Assembly: GCA_946412245.1 (NCBI GenBank)
Contig: CAMKGM010000026.1
Span: 1-40,309 of the forward strand
Source of the DNA: an uncultured Bacteroidales bacterium
Lineage (GTDB): Bacteria > Bacteroidota > Bacteroidia > Bacteroidales > Muribaculaceae
DNA length: 40,309 nt
Direction: 5' to 3'
Part shown: piece by piece, positions 1 through 8,327 of the stretch
Layout: each line of letters begins with the position of its first letter
Numbering within the stretch: the stretch's first letter is position 1
Position numbers and translations under genes: made by a program
Notes under the pieces: generated by a model
What the model was told of the DNA's origin: nothing
What the model saw: the letters and a program-made list of their open reading frames with translations, nothing else
The model's database searches: none

Positions 1-92
1 AATATTTTTTGTTTTAAAAAAGAATATTTTCTTGCACTTCGTTTGTGAACTTAGCTAATGAAGTGCCTACTTAGAATAATAAAATAACAAAA

Positions 93-120
93 GGGTCTCG
101 CCAATTCACCGGCGAGACCC
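93..120 (-). terminator. Intrinsic terminator of the ior operon
   Basis: A perfect 10-bp stem (93-102 with 111-120) encloses an 8-base loop. Read on the minus strand it is followed at once by TTTTGTTATTTT. It lies about 20 bases after the CoA-transferase stop codon, so it ends the leftward operon. Confidence 0.9.
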
Positions 121-140
121 CATATTGTCAAGATTTAGTG

Positions 141-1436
141 TTATTTCAGTCGCAAGAACGAGTAGCCGAAACGCTCGCAAGCGGCACGCTCCAGTTCTTC
201 ACGATCATCGGGATGTGCGATTGAGATAAGTGCCTTGGCACGTTCAGCCAAATTCTTGTTGCGCAGATACACGATGCCGTGTTCCGTTGCCACAAATTGC
301 GTTTGGAATCTGGTAGTTACCACACCTGCACCGGGTGCGAGGGTGGGCACAATCTTTGCCTTGCCTTTGCCCGTGCGAGAGGGCAGTGCGATAAAGGTCT
401 TACCTCCCTCTGACAGTGCGCCGCCATACATGAAGTCATGCTGGCCACCCACGCTTGAGAAGATTGTGGTTCCTATGCTGTCGGCACACACTTGGCCCGT
501 TAAGTCTACCTCAATGGCAGAGTTGATGGCCACCACCTTCGGATTCTGACGAATGATTTGCGGGTCATTGGTCCAAGCTACATCGTAGAACTCCACATCA
601 CGGTTGTAGTGCAGGAAGTCATACATGTGTTGCGAACCAAGCGCCAAGCTGGCGACACTCTTGCCGGGTTTGATTTTCTTCATGGAGTTGTCAATCACAC
701 CCTCTTCAATGAGCCTGATAACACCATCGGTCATAGCCTCGGTGTGCAAGCCCAAGTGCTTGTGGTTCTTGATGCCATTGAGCACGGCATTGGGAATGCC
801 ACCGACACCAATCTGCAGAGTGGCACCATCTTCAATCTCGTTGGCGATATACTGACCGATGGCGCTTTCAATGGGAGTGGGGTCACCAAACTCCATAACC
901 ACGCAAGGATCATCGCATTCCACTGCAGCAGTGATTTTTGACTCGTGAATGAGTGCGCCACCACACAGGTAGGGCATACTCTTGTTAATCTCGGCAATCA
1001 CAATCTTGGCCGATTCCACTGCCGACACGGCAAGGTCGGCCGACATACCGTAGCTACAGTAGCCGTTTTCATCGGGCAACGAGCAGTTGATGAATGCGAT
1101 GTCAACAGGTAGCTGGCCGCTTCGGAACAGGAACGGAATCTCGCCCAAGAACGCGGGAATCATAGAGCCGTAACCGTCCTTCACCCATTTGCGTTGGTCA
1201 CCGCACAAGAATAAACTGTTGGTCAAGAAAGCGTCCTTAAACTCGGGCTTGCAAAATGGCGCTTCGCCCTTAGGGATGTTGAAAGCCGAATACACGGTAA
1301 CATCTTTCAGCTCATGGCCGCGTCGTGCAAGTGCTTCTTGAAGCACAATGGGTATTGCGGTACTGCCTTGAAAATAGATATGGTCGCCGCTCTTCACCAG
1401 TTTCACGGCTTCGTCGGCACTCATGTAGTTCATCAT
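141..1436 (-). CDS. Acetyl-CoA hydrolase/transferase family CoA-transferase
   Basis: This 431-residue protein has the full length and both halves of the acetyl-CoA hydrolase/4-hydroxybutyrate CoA-transferase family. Visible signatures are GGQHDFMYGG in the C-terminal half and TEHGIVYLRN near residue 390; the Glu there matches the active-site Glu that forms the glutamyl-CoA thioester in this family. It has no signal peptide, so it is cytoplasmic. The start ATG overlaps the stop of the upstream aminotransferase by 4 bases, which implies translational coupling. As last gene of the iorA-iorB-aminotransferase operon, its likely job (inference) is to move CoA from an aryl-acetyl-CoA to acetate or succinate, releasing aryl-acetate and saving the thioester energy. 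Acetate:succinate or butyrate-type CoA transfer cannot be excluded from sequence. Confidence 0.88.
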   Translation of the reverse strand: MMNYMSADEAVKLVKSGDHIYFQGSTAIPIVLQEALARRGHELKDVTVYSAFNIPKGEAPFCKPEFKDAFLTNSLFLCGDQRKWVKDGYGSMIPAFLGEIPFLFRSGQLPVDIAFINCSLPDENGYCSYGMSADLAVSAVESAKIVIAEINKSMPYLCGGALIHESKITAAVECDDPCVVMEFGDPTPIESAIGQYIANEIEDGATLQIGVGGIPNAVLNGIKNHKHLGLHTEAMTDGVIRLIEEGVIDNSMKKIKPGKSVASLALGSQHMYDFLHYNRDVEFYDVAWTNDPQIIRQNPKVVAINSAIEVDLTGQVCADSIGTTIFSSVGGQHDFMYGGALSEGGKTFIALPSRTGKGKAKIVPTLAPGAGVVTTRFQTQFVATEHGIVYLRNKNLAERAKALISIAHPDDREELERAACERFGYSFLRLK

Positions 1437-2752
1437 GACTCTTCGTTTTGAAGTTTGACAAACAGGGCTAAGCGCTCGTCAAGTGCCTTCATCAAGTCAT
1501 CGCTCGACAGTGCCGACACACAAGCGCGAATACCGGGCTGGCTACTGCCGGTAGTGTCAAGCGCCATGGCCGAGATGCCGCAACGCAACAAGCCTGTGAG
1601 CAGGCGCTCGCTGTCCATACCGTGGTAACCAATCGTGAAATAGAAGCCGTCGGCAAGTTTCTCGTTGCCATCCTTGTCATACACAATCTCGAAGCCATTG
1701 CGGTCAAAGATTTCTTTCGCAATCTTGGCACGACGGCCATACTCGCTGATGACTTTCACGAAATTAAACTCGCCTTCAACAGCTGCTTTCATCATAGCCG
1801 ACAGGGCGTACTGTGCAGAGTGTGATGTGCCCGATGAGGCTGCGTACAGATAGGTCAACACATAGTTGTCGCCCATCTTGCCGAATCCATAGAGCTTGCG
1901 CAAACGGGGATACTCGCGGTCAAACATCTTGTTCGAGAATGCCACGATGGCGATGCGTTCACCGGCGTAACTGAAGATCTTAGAACCTGACATCATGAGC
2001 ACATAATTGTCAGTGTACTTCGCAACAGTTGCCTGGAACGGTGGTTCAAACGGCTTTGACAGCTCTTTGCGGAAGTCCATGCAGAAGTAAGCAAGGTCTT
2101 CAATCACAATGGCATCATACTTGTTGGCCATCTTGGCTACCACTTGCAGTTCGTCCTCGGTCAAGCAATACCATGCGGGATTGTTGGGGTTAGAGTAGAC
2201 GATAGCGGCTATCTTGCCGGTTGAGAAATACTCCTCAAGTTTGGCCTCAAGTTTCTCAGCGCGATAATTGTAGATGTCGAAGCAAGCAAGCTTGGCACCC
2301 AGTATCTTTGCCTGGAGCATTTGGGGTGGGAAACCGGGATTCACAAACAGAATTGTATCCTTATTCTCATCCAGTTGCGAGCATTCCAGAATCAGGTTGA
2401 AACTGCCCTGCATGGAGCCCACTGTAGGGATAATGCATTTGGGGGCAATGTCAATGTCGAGGAATGCCTTGATAAAATGAGAGGCGTTCTCCTTGAGCTC
2501 GGGCAGACCACTGATTACGGGATAGATGGTGGCAACACCATTGTCTATGGCGCGTTTTTGTGCCTCGGTGCCGATGCTGCTGGCTGGAATGCCAGGAACA
2601 CCTATTTCAAGGTGAACAAACTTCTCGCCCGAGAGTTCCTCCAGACCGGTGGTAACAGCCACCGACTGACGGATTGTAGCGCGAGCCACATTTGAAATAT
2701 CTTTTTCAGCCAGCAAATTGGCTAAAGTTTCTTTTGCAATAGGTAAATTCAT
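1433..2752 (-). CDS. PLP-dependent class I/II aminotransferase (probable aromatic)
   Basis: The 439-residue product has fold type I aminotransferase hallmarks: NPNNP in the middle (YSNPNNPAWYCL), the VIEDLAYF segment that supplies the Asp and Tyr contacting the cofactor, and SGSKIFSYAGERI, whose Lys is the probable Schiff-base lysine. It has no signal peptide. It sits 16 bases after iorB and overlaps the CoA-transferase by 4 bases, so the three are co-transcribed. The context suggests it makes the aryl-pyruvate (indolepyruvate, phenylpyruvate or hydroxyphenylpyruvate) that IorAB consumes. Substrate choice is inferred from the operon only; an alanine or broad-range aminotransferase is possible. 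Confidence 0.88.
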   Translation of the reverse strand: MNLPIAKETLANLLAEKDISNVARATIRQSVAVTTGLEELSGEKFVHLEIGVPGIPASSIGTEAQKRAIDNGVATIYPVISGLPELKENASHFIKAFLDIDIAPKCIIPTVGSMQGSFNLILECSQLDENKDTILFVNPGFPPQMLQAKILGAKLACFDIYNYRAEKLEAKLEEYFSTGKIAAIVYSNPNNPAWYCLTEDELQVVAKMANKYDAIVIEDLAYFCMDFRKELSKPFEPPFQATVAKYTDNYVLMMSGSKIFSYAGERIAIVAFSNKMFDREYPRLRKLYGFGKMGDNYVLTYLYAASSGTSHSAQYALSAMMKAAVEGEFNFVKVISEYGRRAKIAKEIFDRNGFEIVYDKDGNEKLADGFYFTIGYHGMDSERLLTGLLRCGISAMALDTTGSSQPGIRACVSALSSDDLMKALDERLALFVKLQNEES

Positions 2753-2768
2753 GGTAGATGGGTGGTAT

Positions 2769-3359
2769 TTATTTTAAAGTGTGTTTTTGTGCGTATTCCA
2801 GACCTGCATTGAAAGCGGCAATGTTAGTGTCGACAATAGCTTGACCTTTGCGCATAAACACCTGAGTGATGCCTTCGCGCAGCTTGTCGGGTTCAAGCAT
2901 ATTAAGCACAGCTGCCGTTGCGCCCAGAAGCACCATATTGGCACTGCGAGGCGATTTCACTTCCTTTGCAATTGCATCCACATCAATGTTGATAAGGTTC
3001 TTCACCTTATTGAGCTCTCCATTCACAGCTTCCATGTCGGGATAGTTGGGAATGTTGATAAACGGAGTGCTATTAGTGATAATCCAACCTGTTGGTGACA
3101 GGTAGGGCAGATAACGCAAGGCTTCCATGGGTTCGAGCGACACAATCAGGTCACAAGAGCCCAGGGGAATCAGGTCGCTGTTGATGGGGGCTGACGACAG
3201 ACGCAGGTTGCTCTGCACATCACCACCACGCTGGCTCATACCGTGCACCTCAGCTTGTTTCAGATAAAGATTCTGGTCAAGTGCTGCCCAGCCTATAACG
3301 GTTGCGATTGAGAGGATACCTTGTCCGCCCACACCGCATAATATGATATCTTGTTTCAT
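2769..3359 (-). CDS. iorB: Indolepyruvate:ferredoxin oxidoreductase, beta subunit
   Basis: The reading frame is open from 3410, but the ATG at 3359 gives the canonical start MKQDIILCGVGGQG and avoids overlap with iorA, so I take a 196-residue protein. The GVGGQGILSIATVIGWAA segment and EVHGMSQRGGDVQSNLR are the classic gamma-domain motifs of two-subunit 2-oxoacid:ferredoxin oxidoreductases. With IorA it oxidatively decarboxylates aryl-pyruvates to aryl-acetyl-CoA in the cytoplasm. The start lies 5 bases after the iorA stop, so the two subunits should be made in balance. Confidence 0.92.
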   Translation of the reverse strand: MKQDIILCGVGGQGILSIATVIGWAALDQNLYLKQAEVHGMSQRGGDVQSNLRLSSAPINSDLIPLGSCDLIVSLEPMEALRYLPYLSPTGWIITNSTPFINIPNYPDMEAVNGELNKVKNLINIDVDAIAKEVKSPRSANMVLLGATAAVLNMLEPDKLREGITQVFMRKGQAIVDTNIAAFNAGLEYAQKHTLK

Positions 3360-3364
3360 GATTT

Positions 3365-4963
3365 TTACTTTTTGTTTTGTGCTGCATGGCGCTTGGCAGT
3401 CTGGATGCATTCGCGACGTGCTATGATTACTGAAACTCCTTTATACTCAATCTCTTCGCGAATCACCTTCTCCATTTCCTCATAATTCTTGGGAAGCGGG
3501 ATAATCACGCGAACATGCTCGGGTGCAACGCCCAGACCGCAGCAAATGCTTTCCAAGCGACCTGTGCCGGCAGAGTCTTGACCGCCCGTCATACCGGTGG
3601 TCAGGTTGTCTGAGATGCACAGTGTGATATTGGCATTAGAATTCACAGCATCAAGCAGTCCTGTCATGCCACTGTGAGTGAATGTAGAGTCACCAATTAC
3701 AGCCACTGAAGGATGAACACCTGAATTGGCAGCACCAATTGACATGGTCAGTGATGCACCCATCTCTACACAGGTGTGGAATGCATGGAATGGAGCCAAC
3801 CAACCGAGGGTATAGCAACCGATGTCGCTGAACACGCGTGCAGTGGGGTAGGTGTGAATCACATTATTCAGAGCGGTGTAGAAGTCGCGGTGACCGCAGC
3901 CCTGGCACAATGCGGGAGGACGGGGAACAGTGACCTGCGATGGAGCGTTCTTTTCAAGTTCTGGCAATTGCAATGCCACACGCACGCAGTCGGGTGTAAG
4001 TTCGCCTGTGCGAGGCAGTGTACCGTCAAGGCGTCCCTTAATCTCAACAGGAGTGTCAAGGAATCCCTTCAGTCGGCGCTCAATCAGCGGTTGACCTTCT
4101 TCCAGCACCAGCAGGGTCTTGCATTCACCGGCAAGGCGGCGAACCATGGCTGTAGGAAGCGGATACTGCGATACTTTCAGAACGGGGTAGGGGCATCCAT
4201 TAGGATAATTCTCCATCAGGTAGTTATAAGCGATGCCGCATGCAATGATACCCATAGACTTGTCGGCTCCGTCAATGTAACGGTTAAAGCCCATGGTCTC
4301 GGCTTGCTCTTCAAATGAAGCATAGTCTTTGATCAGTTGCACGTTGCGAACCTTTGCATTAGCCGGGAGAAGCACCCACTGACGCTCATTCTCGGGGAAA
4401 TGCAATTCATTCTCATTGCGAACGTCACCGGTCTCAACAACGGCGCGTGAGTGAGCCATGCGAGTGGTCAGGCGCATCAGCACGGGGATGCGGTTGCGTT
4501 CTGAGAAGTCATAGGCTTCACGAACCATCTCATAGGTCTCTTGCTGTGAAGAAGGTTCAAAGCAAGGTATCATGGCAAAGTCGGCATAGAAGCGCGAGTC
4601 TTGCTCGTTCTGTGACGAGTGCATTGACGGGTCATCACAAGCTACTACGACCAGACCGCCGTTAGCACCGGTCATGCCTGAGTTGACAAAGGCATCGGCG
4701 CAAACGTTTATACCCACGTGCTTCATGCACACCAGGGCACGCTTGCCACTGAAGGAAACGCCCAGAGCGGCTTCCATAGCGGTTTTCTCGTTGACACACC
4801 AGTCGCTGTGAACGTTGCGTTCTTTAGCAAGTGGATGTTGTTGAATAAACTCAGTAATTTCGGTCGACGGAGTACCGGGATAAGCATACACGCCTGTCAA
4901 GCCTGCATGCAATGCTCCTAATGCAAGCGCTTCGTCGCCAAGTAGAAGATTTTTGGTTCTCAT
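3365..4963 (-). CDS. iorA: Indolepyruvate:ferredoxin oxidoreductase, alpha subunit, without C-terminal ferredoxin domain
   Basis: The 532-residue protein begins with a pyrimidine-binding domain (about 1-170, with AYPGTPSTEI), has a middle transketolase-C-like domain, and ends with the thiamine-diphosphate domain (about 350-510). PPALCQGCGHRDF (Cys353, Cys356), SDIGCYTLG (Cys383) and GDSTFTHSG followed by SDNLTTGMTG are typical IOR motifs; these Cys residues probably hold the proximal [4Fe-4S] cluster. Many archaeal and clostridial IorA proteins carry an 8Fe ferredoxin domain after this point, but here the chain stops soon after Cys519 with no CxxCxxC series. The reduced electrons must therefore pass directly to a separate ferredoxin. 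First gene of the operon; 5 bases separate it from iorB. Confidence 0.93.
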   Translation of the reverse strand: MRTKNLLLGDEALALGALHAGLTGVYAYPGTPSTEITEFIQQHPLAKERNVHSDWCVNEKTAMEAALGVSFSGKRALVCMKHVGINVCADAFVNSGMTGANGGLVVVACDDPSMHSSQNEQDSRFYADFAMIPCFEPSSQQETYEMVREAYDFSERNRIPVLMRLTTRMAHSRAVVETGDVRNENELHFPENERQWVLLPANAKVRNVQLIKDYASFEEQAETMGFNRYIDGADKSMGIIACGIAYNYLMENYPNGCPYPVLKVSQYPLPTAMVRRLAGECKTLLVLEEGQPLIERRLKGFLDTPVEIKGRLDGTLPRTGELTPDCVRVALQLPELEKNAPSQVTVPRPPALCQGCGHRDFYTALNNVIHTYPTARVFSDIGCYTLGWLAPFHAFHTCVEMGASLTMSIGAANSGVHPSVAVIGDSTFTHSGMTGLLDAVNSNANITLCISDNLTTGMTGGQDSAGTGRLESICCGLGVAPEHVRVIIPLPKNYEEMEKVIREEIEYKGVSVIIARRECIQTAKRHAAQNKK

Positions 4964-5029
4964 ACTTTGGTATTAATGTTTTAAAATTTATAATATAAGT
5001 TATTTTAGTTGCTTTATAGTATTTGACTA

Positions 5030-5060
5030 CGAATTTACGATGAAATCTTGACATGGGCAA
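5030..5060 (-). promoter_or_regulatory. Candidate promoter of the ior operon
   Basis: On the minus strand TTG (5060-5058), a 20-base spacer and TAAATTCG (5037-5030) match the Bacteroidetes form TTG-N19/20-TAnnTTTG, with one mismatch in the -7 box. It would give a leader of about 60 bases before iorA. Confidence 0.4.
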
Positions 5061-5156
5061 GTTTTTCACCGCATTTTAATGAAATTTCAGTAAAATAGGG
5101 CTTTTTGCAAGGCTTATGACGGCTTTTGCATGATGTTTGGACTTGATTAATCTAAC

Positions 5157-8051
5157 TTAACCGAAGTTTTGAATAAACGAGGTGAGGTTTTGCCCTTGGT
5201 TGAGATTGAGTTTCTTGCGCAACCGGTAGCGAGCTGTTTCAATGCTTCTTAATGTGGTGTTTAACAGAGATGCCATCTCCTTGCTACTCAACCCCATGCG
5301 CAGATAAGCGCATAATTTCTTGTCATTAGGCTTCAAGTCGGGAAATTGTTGCGATAGCTTAATCATGAAATTATCATAGACAAGATTGAAATTCTCCTCA
5401 AATTTCTCCCAGTTCTCATCCTCCTTGATGTTGAGCTGAATGCTGCGACGTATGTCCTTGATAATCTTATTGAGCGAACTTTTAGGGGTGTCTTTACCTA
5501 TGTTGCTTGAGAGTTCTTGCATTTGCAAATCAAGTTCTTGCAACATATCGTTCTTGCGGACCAGATTCATTGTTGAGTCGGCCAATTGGCTTGACTTGTG
5601 TTTCAAGTCAATGACCAGTTGCTCGTTGCGCAGTTTCACCAGTTCTTTCTCTTTTTTCTCTTCCTCTATTTGAAATAATGCCTCCTGTTCGCGCAATTGA
5701 CGTTCTTTCTCGGCCTTGATGCGTTCCAAGTCACGTTTTGAACGTCTAATCAGGTACTTCACGAACTGCCATATCAGTAGAATTGCAGCTATGAAATATA
5801 ATGCATAGGCCCACCAGGTTTCATACCAAGCAGGCTCTATCACGATTACAATGCTACTCTCACTCTCTGTGCCAAACAGAGCATTGTGCGCCTTGACGTG
5901 AAATACATAACGGCCTTTACTCAAATGCGTGTATTCCTTTGAAGTGGCAAGAGTGGGAGCACTCCATCCGTGGTCGTAATTTTCCAAATAATAAGAATAT
6001 GTCACTGCTTGGTTATCACGGAATTCAGGCATGACATACTCAATGCGAAGCGAATTCAGATGTTTGGGTATTGTGAGTTTATGTATTGACTTCTGTAAAC
6101 TGCTGGAATATAGAAGTGTATCATTCAAGTTTGTTGAGAATATACTGCGAACAAACACCTCATTTGATTGTTCATCGGTCGTGAAATGATGATTCATCAC
6201 AAAGAATCCGTTGTCGTAGTTCATTAGCGTGTGGGTGCTATCAAGAAACCCCATATGGCCTAAGCTCATCTGCAAGCGGTTATATACATTTGTGAATGCA
6301 AATTCTTTGACATTGTACGAGCCATTGCTCTTTCTTAGTGCAATTGCGAGATATCCGGGTTTATAGGCCCATAAATCTTTTGATGGCGTTTCTACAATAC
6401 GCAAAGCTGTGCCATAGGTGTTGAAAATCTTGTCAATCGCTTTGGCTGGTTGCAAACGTTTAGTCTTTTGATTGTAAGTCTTAAAACCTTCAGCACTTGA
6501 CACATACACCTTTCCTCCAATCTTACAAATCAGGTTGTTGTCATCAGCTACCAATCCATTACCCCGATGAAAATACTCCACATTGACAATGCGTTTCAAG
6601 TCATTGCTCAACTTGAAGTGATAAATTCCTTGTTGCCAGTGGCTCAGCCAAATGCTTCCATCGCTATCCTCAAGAAAACCACCTCCAGAGACATCAAATC
6701 CCGTTAAACGATTTATCAGCACAAAGCCGGAGCCGGAGCGTTGTAGGATAACAAAACCGTCATAATCGCAAGCCAGAACGTACCCGGGATGATGTGTTAA
6801 CTCCACAAATGACCAAGTGCCGTTTAGTTTGTCAATTTGCTTGGCTACATTCCCTTTAATCTCAAATGCGCCATTATCGCATCCGCATAGCAAAGAACCG
6901 TCAATTTCCTGCAATGACCATATTTGTCCTGTGATGCCATGCACATATTGCGGTTTGGCCGGTGTTAAGCTGGTGCGAAGCGGATAATCTGATACAAATA
7001 GACCCTGATTTGTGCCCAAATATAGCTTATAGTCATAGATTATTGACGCATAGCCTGTTCCGATGCTATTGTTCGTTCCCAACAAGTCTCGGCATGCCAC
7101 ATCTATCATTACATAGGCAATGCCATTGTCAAGTCCTAACCACAAGTTGTCCAACTTGTCAAATTTTATTGAAAGAACGGTGTTGTTAGACAACCCCGTA
7201 ACGCTATTTACATAATAGTTGATACCGGATCTTAAATCTTTAATGATAGCACCGTCTCGAACGGTGCCGAAAACCAGATAGTTGTGATGATGTGACACGC
7301 AAAAAACCTGGCTCTTTTTCAACTGTTCATTAATGTCAAGCGAAAGTGGGTTACAGATAACATTATTATATAGATACAATCCATGATTAGCAGTGGCGAA
7401 TGCAATTTCACCGTCTCCCCAGGCAAAGGCTCCGCGAATTAGTTTACCGCGCAATGCCTCAGTGCCTTTCAACGGATTCATATGACCTTGGTTATAAACA
7501 TGGATTGATTCTTGAGCCGACACGATTAGTTTGCCATTAACAACTGCAGCGTTCTCGATGCGATGCTTCATGGGATAGATTGTAATCTTGCGGTTATCGT
7601 GCAATATAAAGATGTGGTTCTTGGCTTGAAACGCAATCTCATCGCCCAAATTCAAAATATTCCATATTTCACCGAAGTTGTGGATTTTCTTCAGTACATC
7701 AGTCGATAATGATTTATACCTGTATCCTGTAGTTTTACCATCACTATAGAAGTATCCAAACTCATTAGTTGCACCCACATAAATCCTATCGGAACTTTGC
7801 TCATAGTAAACGGCACGCACATTCGTGAAATTGGGCACTTGATATGACGCCCAACTGTCGCCATCAAACAATATCAAGCCGTTGTTATTGGCAAATAGCA
7901 GTGAGCCGTCACTTTGTTGGTCAATGCCCCAGTTTTGAGTGCCACCTTTATATTCTTGCGGCGTGAAATTGCGCAAAAGCGGCATTTGTGCTACCATTGA
8001 AAGCGGTAGTAAGAATGATATTAGAATGAATATGTAAGATTTTCTCATCAT
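5157..8051 (-). CDS. Membrane-spanning one-component regulator: beta-propeller, Y_Y_Y domain, LuxR-type HTH
   Basis: The 964-residue protein starts with a signal peptide (cleavage near MVAQ), followed by about 650 residues of two-component-regulator-type propeller repeats (for example LWLGLDNGIAYV and IWSLQEIDGSLLCG). A Y_Y_Y (triple-tyrosine) domain precedes one membrane helix near residues 745-767. A charged coiled coil follows (about 768-850). The C-terminus carries a LuxR/GerE-like helix-turn-helix (about 905-960, LSSKEMASLLNTTLRSIETA). There is no histidine kinase or receiver domain, so ligand sensing outside the inner membrane would act directly on the attached DNA-binding domain, as proposed for SusR-like proteins. 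It is divergent from susC across 276 bases, so it is probably the activator of the adjacent glucan locus. The ligand is unknown. Confidence 0.88.
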   Translation of the reverse strand: MMRKSYIFILISFLLPLSMVAQMPLLRNFTPQEYKGGTQNWGIDQQSDGSLLFANNNGLILFDGDSWASYQVPNFTNVRAVYYEQSSDRIYVGATNEFGYFYSDGKTTGYRYKSLSTDVLKKIHNFGEIWNILNLGDEIAFQAKNHIFILHDNRKITIYPMKHRIENAAVVNGKLIVSAQESIHVYNQGHMNPLKGTEALRGKLIRGAFAWGDGEIAFATANHGLYLYNNVICNPLSLDINEQLKKSQVFCVSHHHNYLVFGTVRDGAIIKDLRSGINYYVNSVTGLSNNTVLSIKFDKLDNLWLGLDNGIAYVMIDVACRDLLGTNNSIGTGYASIIYDYKLYLGTNQGLFVSDYPLRTSLTPAKPQYVHGITGQIWSLQEIDGSLLCGCDNGAFEIKGNVAKQIDKLNGTWSFVELTHHPGYVLACDYDGFVILQRSGSGFVLINRLTGFDVSGGGFLEDSDGSIWLSHWQQGIYHFKLSNDLKRIVNVEYFHRGNGLVADDNNLICKIGGKVYVSSAEGFKTYNQKTKRLQPAKAIDKIFNTYGTALRIVETPSKDLWAYKPGYLAIALRKSNGSYNVKEFAFTNVYNRLQMSLGHMGFLDSTHTLMNYDNGFFVMNHHFTTDEQSNEVFVRSIFSTNLNDTLLYSSSLQKSIHKLTIPKHLNSLRIEYVMPEFRDNQAVTYSYYLENYDHGWSAPTLATSKEYTHLSKGRYVFHVKAHNALFGTESESSIVIVIEPAWYETWWAYALYFIAAILLIWQFVKYLIRRSKRDLERIKAEKERQLREQEALFQIEEEKKEKELVKLRNEQLVIDLKHKSSQLADSTMNLVRKNDMLQELDLQMQELSSNIGKDTPKSSLNKIIKDIRRSIQLNIKEDENWEKFEENFNLVYDNFMIKLSQQFPDLKPNDKKLCAYLRMGLSSKEMASLLNTTLRSIETARYRLRKKLNLNQGQNLTSFIQNFG

Positions 8052-8074
8052 TGTGCCGGGAAATTTTAGATGTG

Positions 8075-8104
8075 CAAAGATAATACAAACCCTTTAAATC
8101 GCAA
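8075..8104 (-). promoter_or_regulatory. Promoter of the PUL regulator gene
   Basis: On the minus strand TTG (8104-8102), 19 bases, then TATCTTTG (8082-8075), an exact TAnnTTTG match. It lies 24 bases upstream of the start codon. Confidence 0.65.
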
Positions 8105-8202
8105 CTAAAAAATGAGAGTTTTTATTTTAATCGTTGTGAGGTTTTATAAATTTGTTTATCAGAGAAGTAGCATTATATTGTGAAGTGCGTCAAATCAAAA
8201 AA

Positions 8203-8224
8203 GTGAGTTTTTTGTGAGTTTTTT
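8203..8224 (+). promoter_or_regulatory. Tandem 11-bp direct repeat, candidate regulator site
   Basis: GTGAGTTTTTT occurs twice head to tail (8203-8213 and 8214-8224), a spacing of about one helical turn. It lies 14 bases upstream of the susC -33 element. The first copy is also flanked by an inverted CAAAAAA/TTTTTTG pair (8196-8202 and 8208-8214). Position and symmetry suit a site for the divergent LuxR-type regulator; this is inference. Confidence 0.5.
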
Positions 8225-8238
8225 ATGACCCCAAAAAC

Positions 8239-8269
8239 TTGACACCTATTTTATATCGTCTTAATTTTG
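8239..8269 (+). promoter_or_regulatory. Promoter of the susC operon
   Basis: TTG at 8239-8241, a 20-base spacer and TAATTTTG at 8262-8269 match the Bacteroidetes consensus exactly in the -7 box. Transcription would start near 8276, giving a leader of about 50 bases. Confidence 0.7.
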
Positions 8270-8327
8270 CACCATCAAAAAAATATTTCGTAACCATTGC
8301 TATATCAAAACCACAAAAATAAACCTT

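Noticed and set aside
3360-3410. Upstream start for iorB giving 17 extra residues
   Set aside because: The extension overlaps the iorA end, lacks family similarity, and the ATG at 3359 gives the canonical N-terminus.
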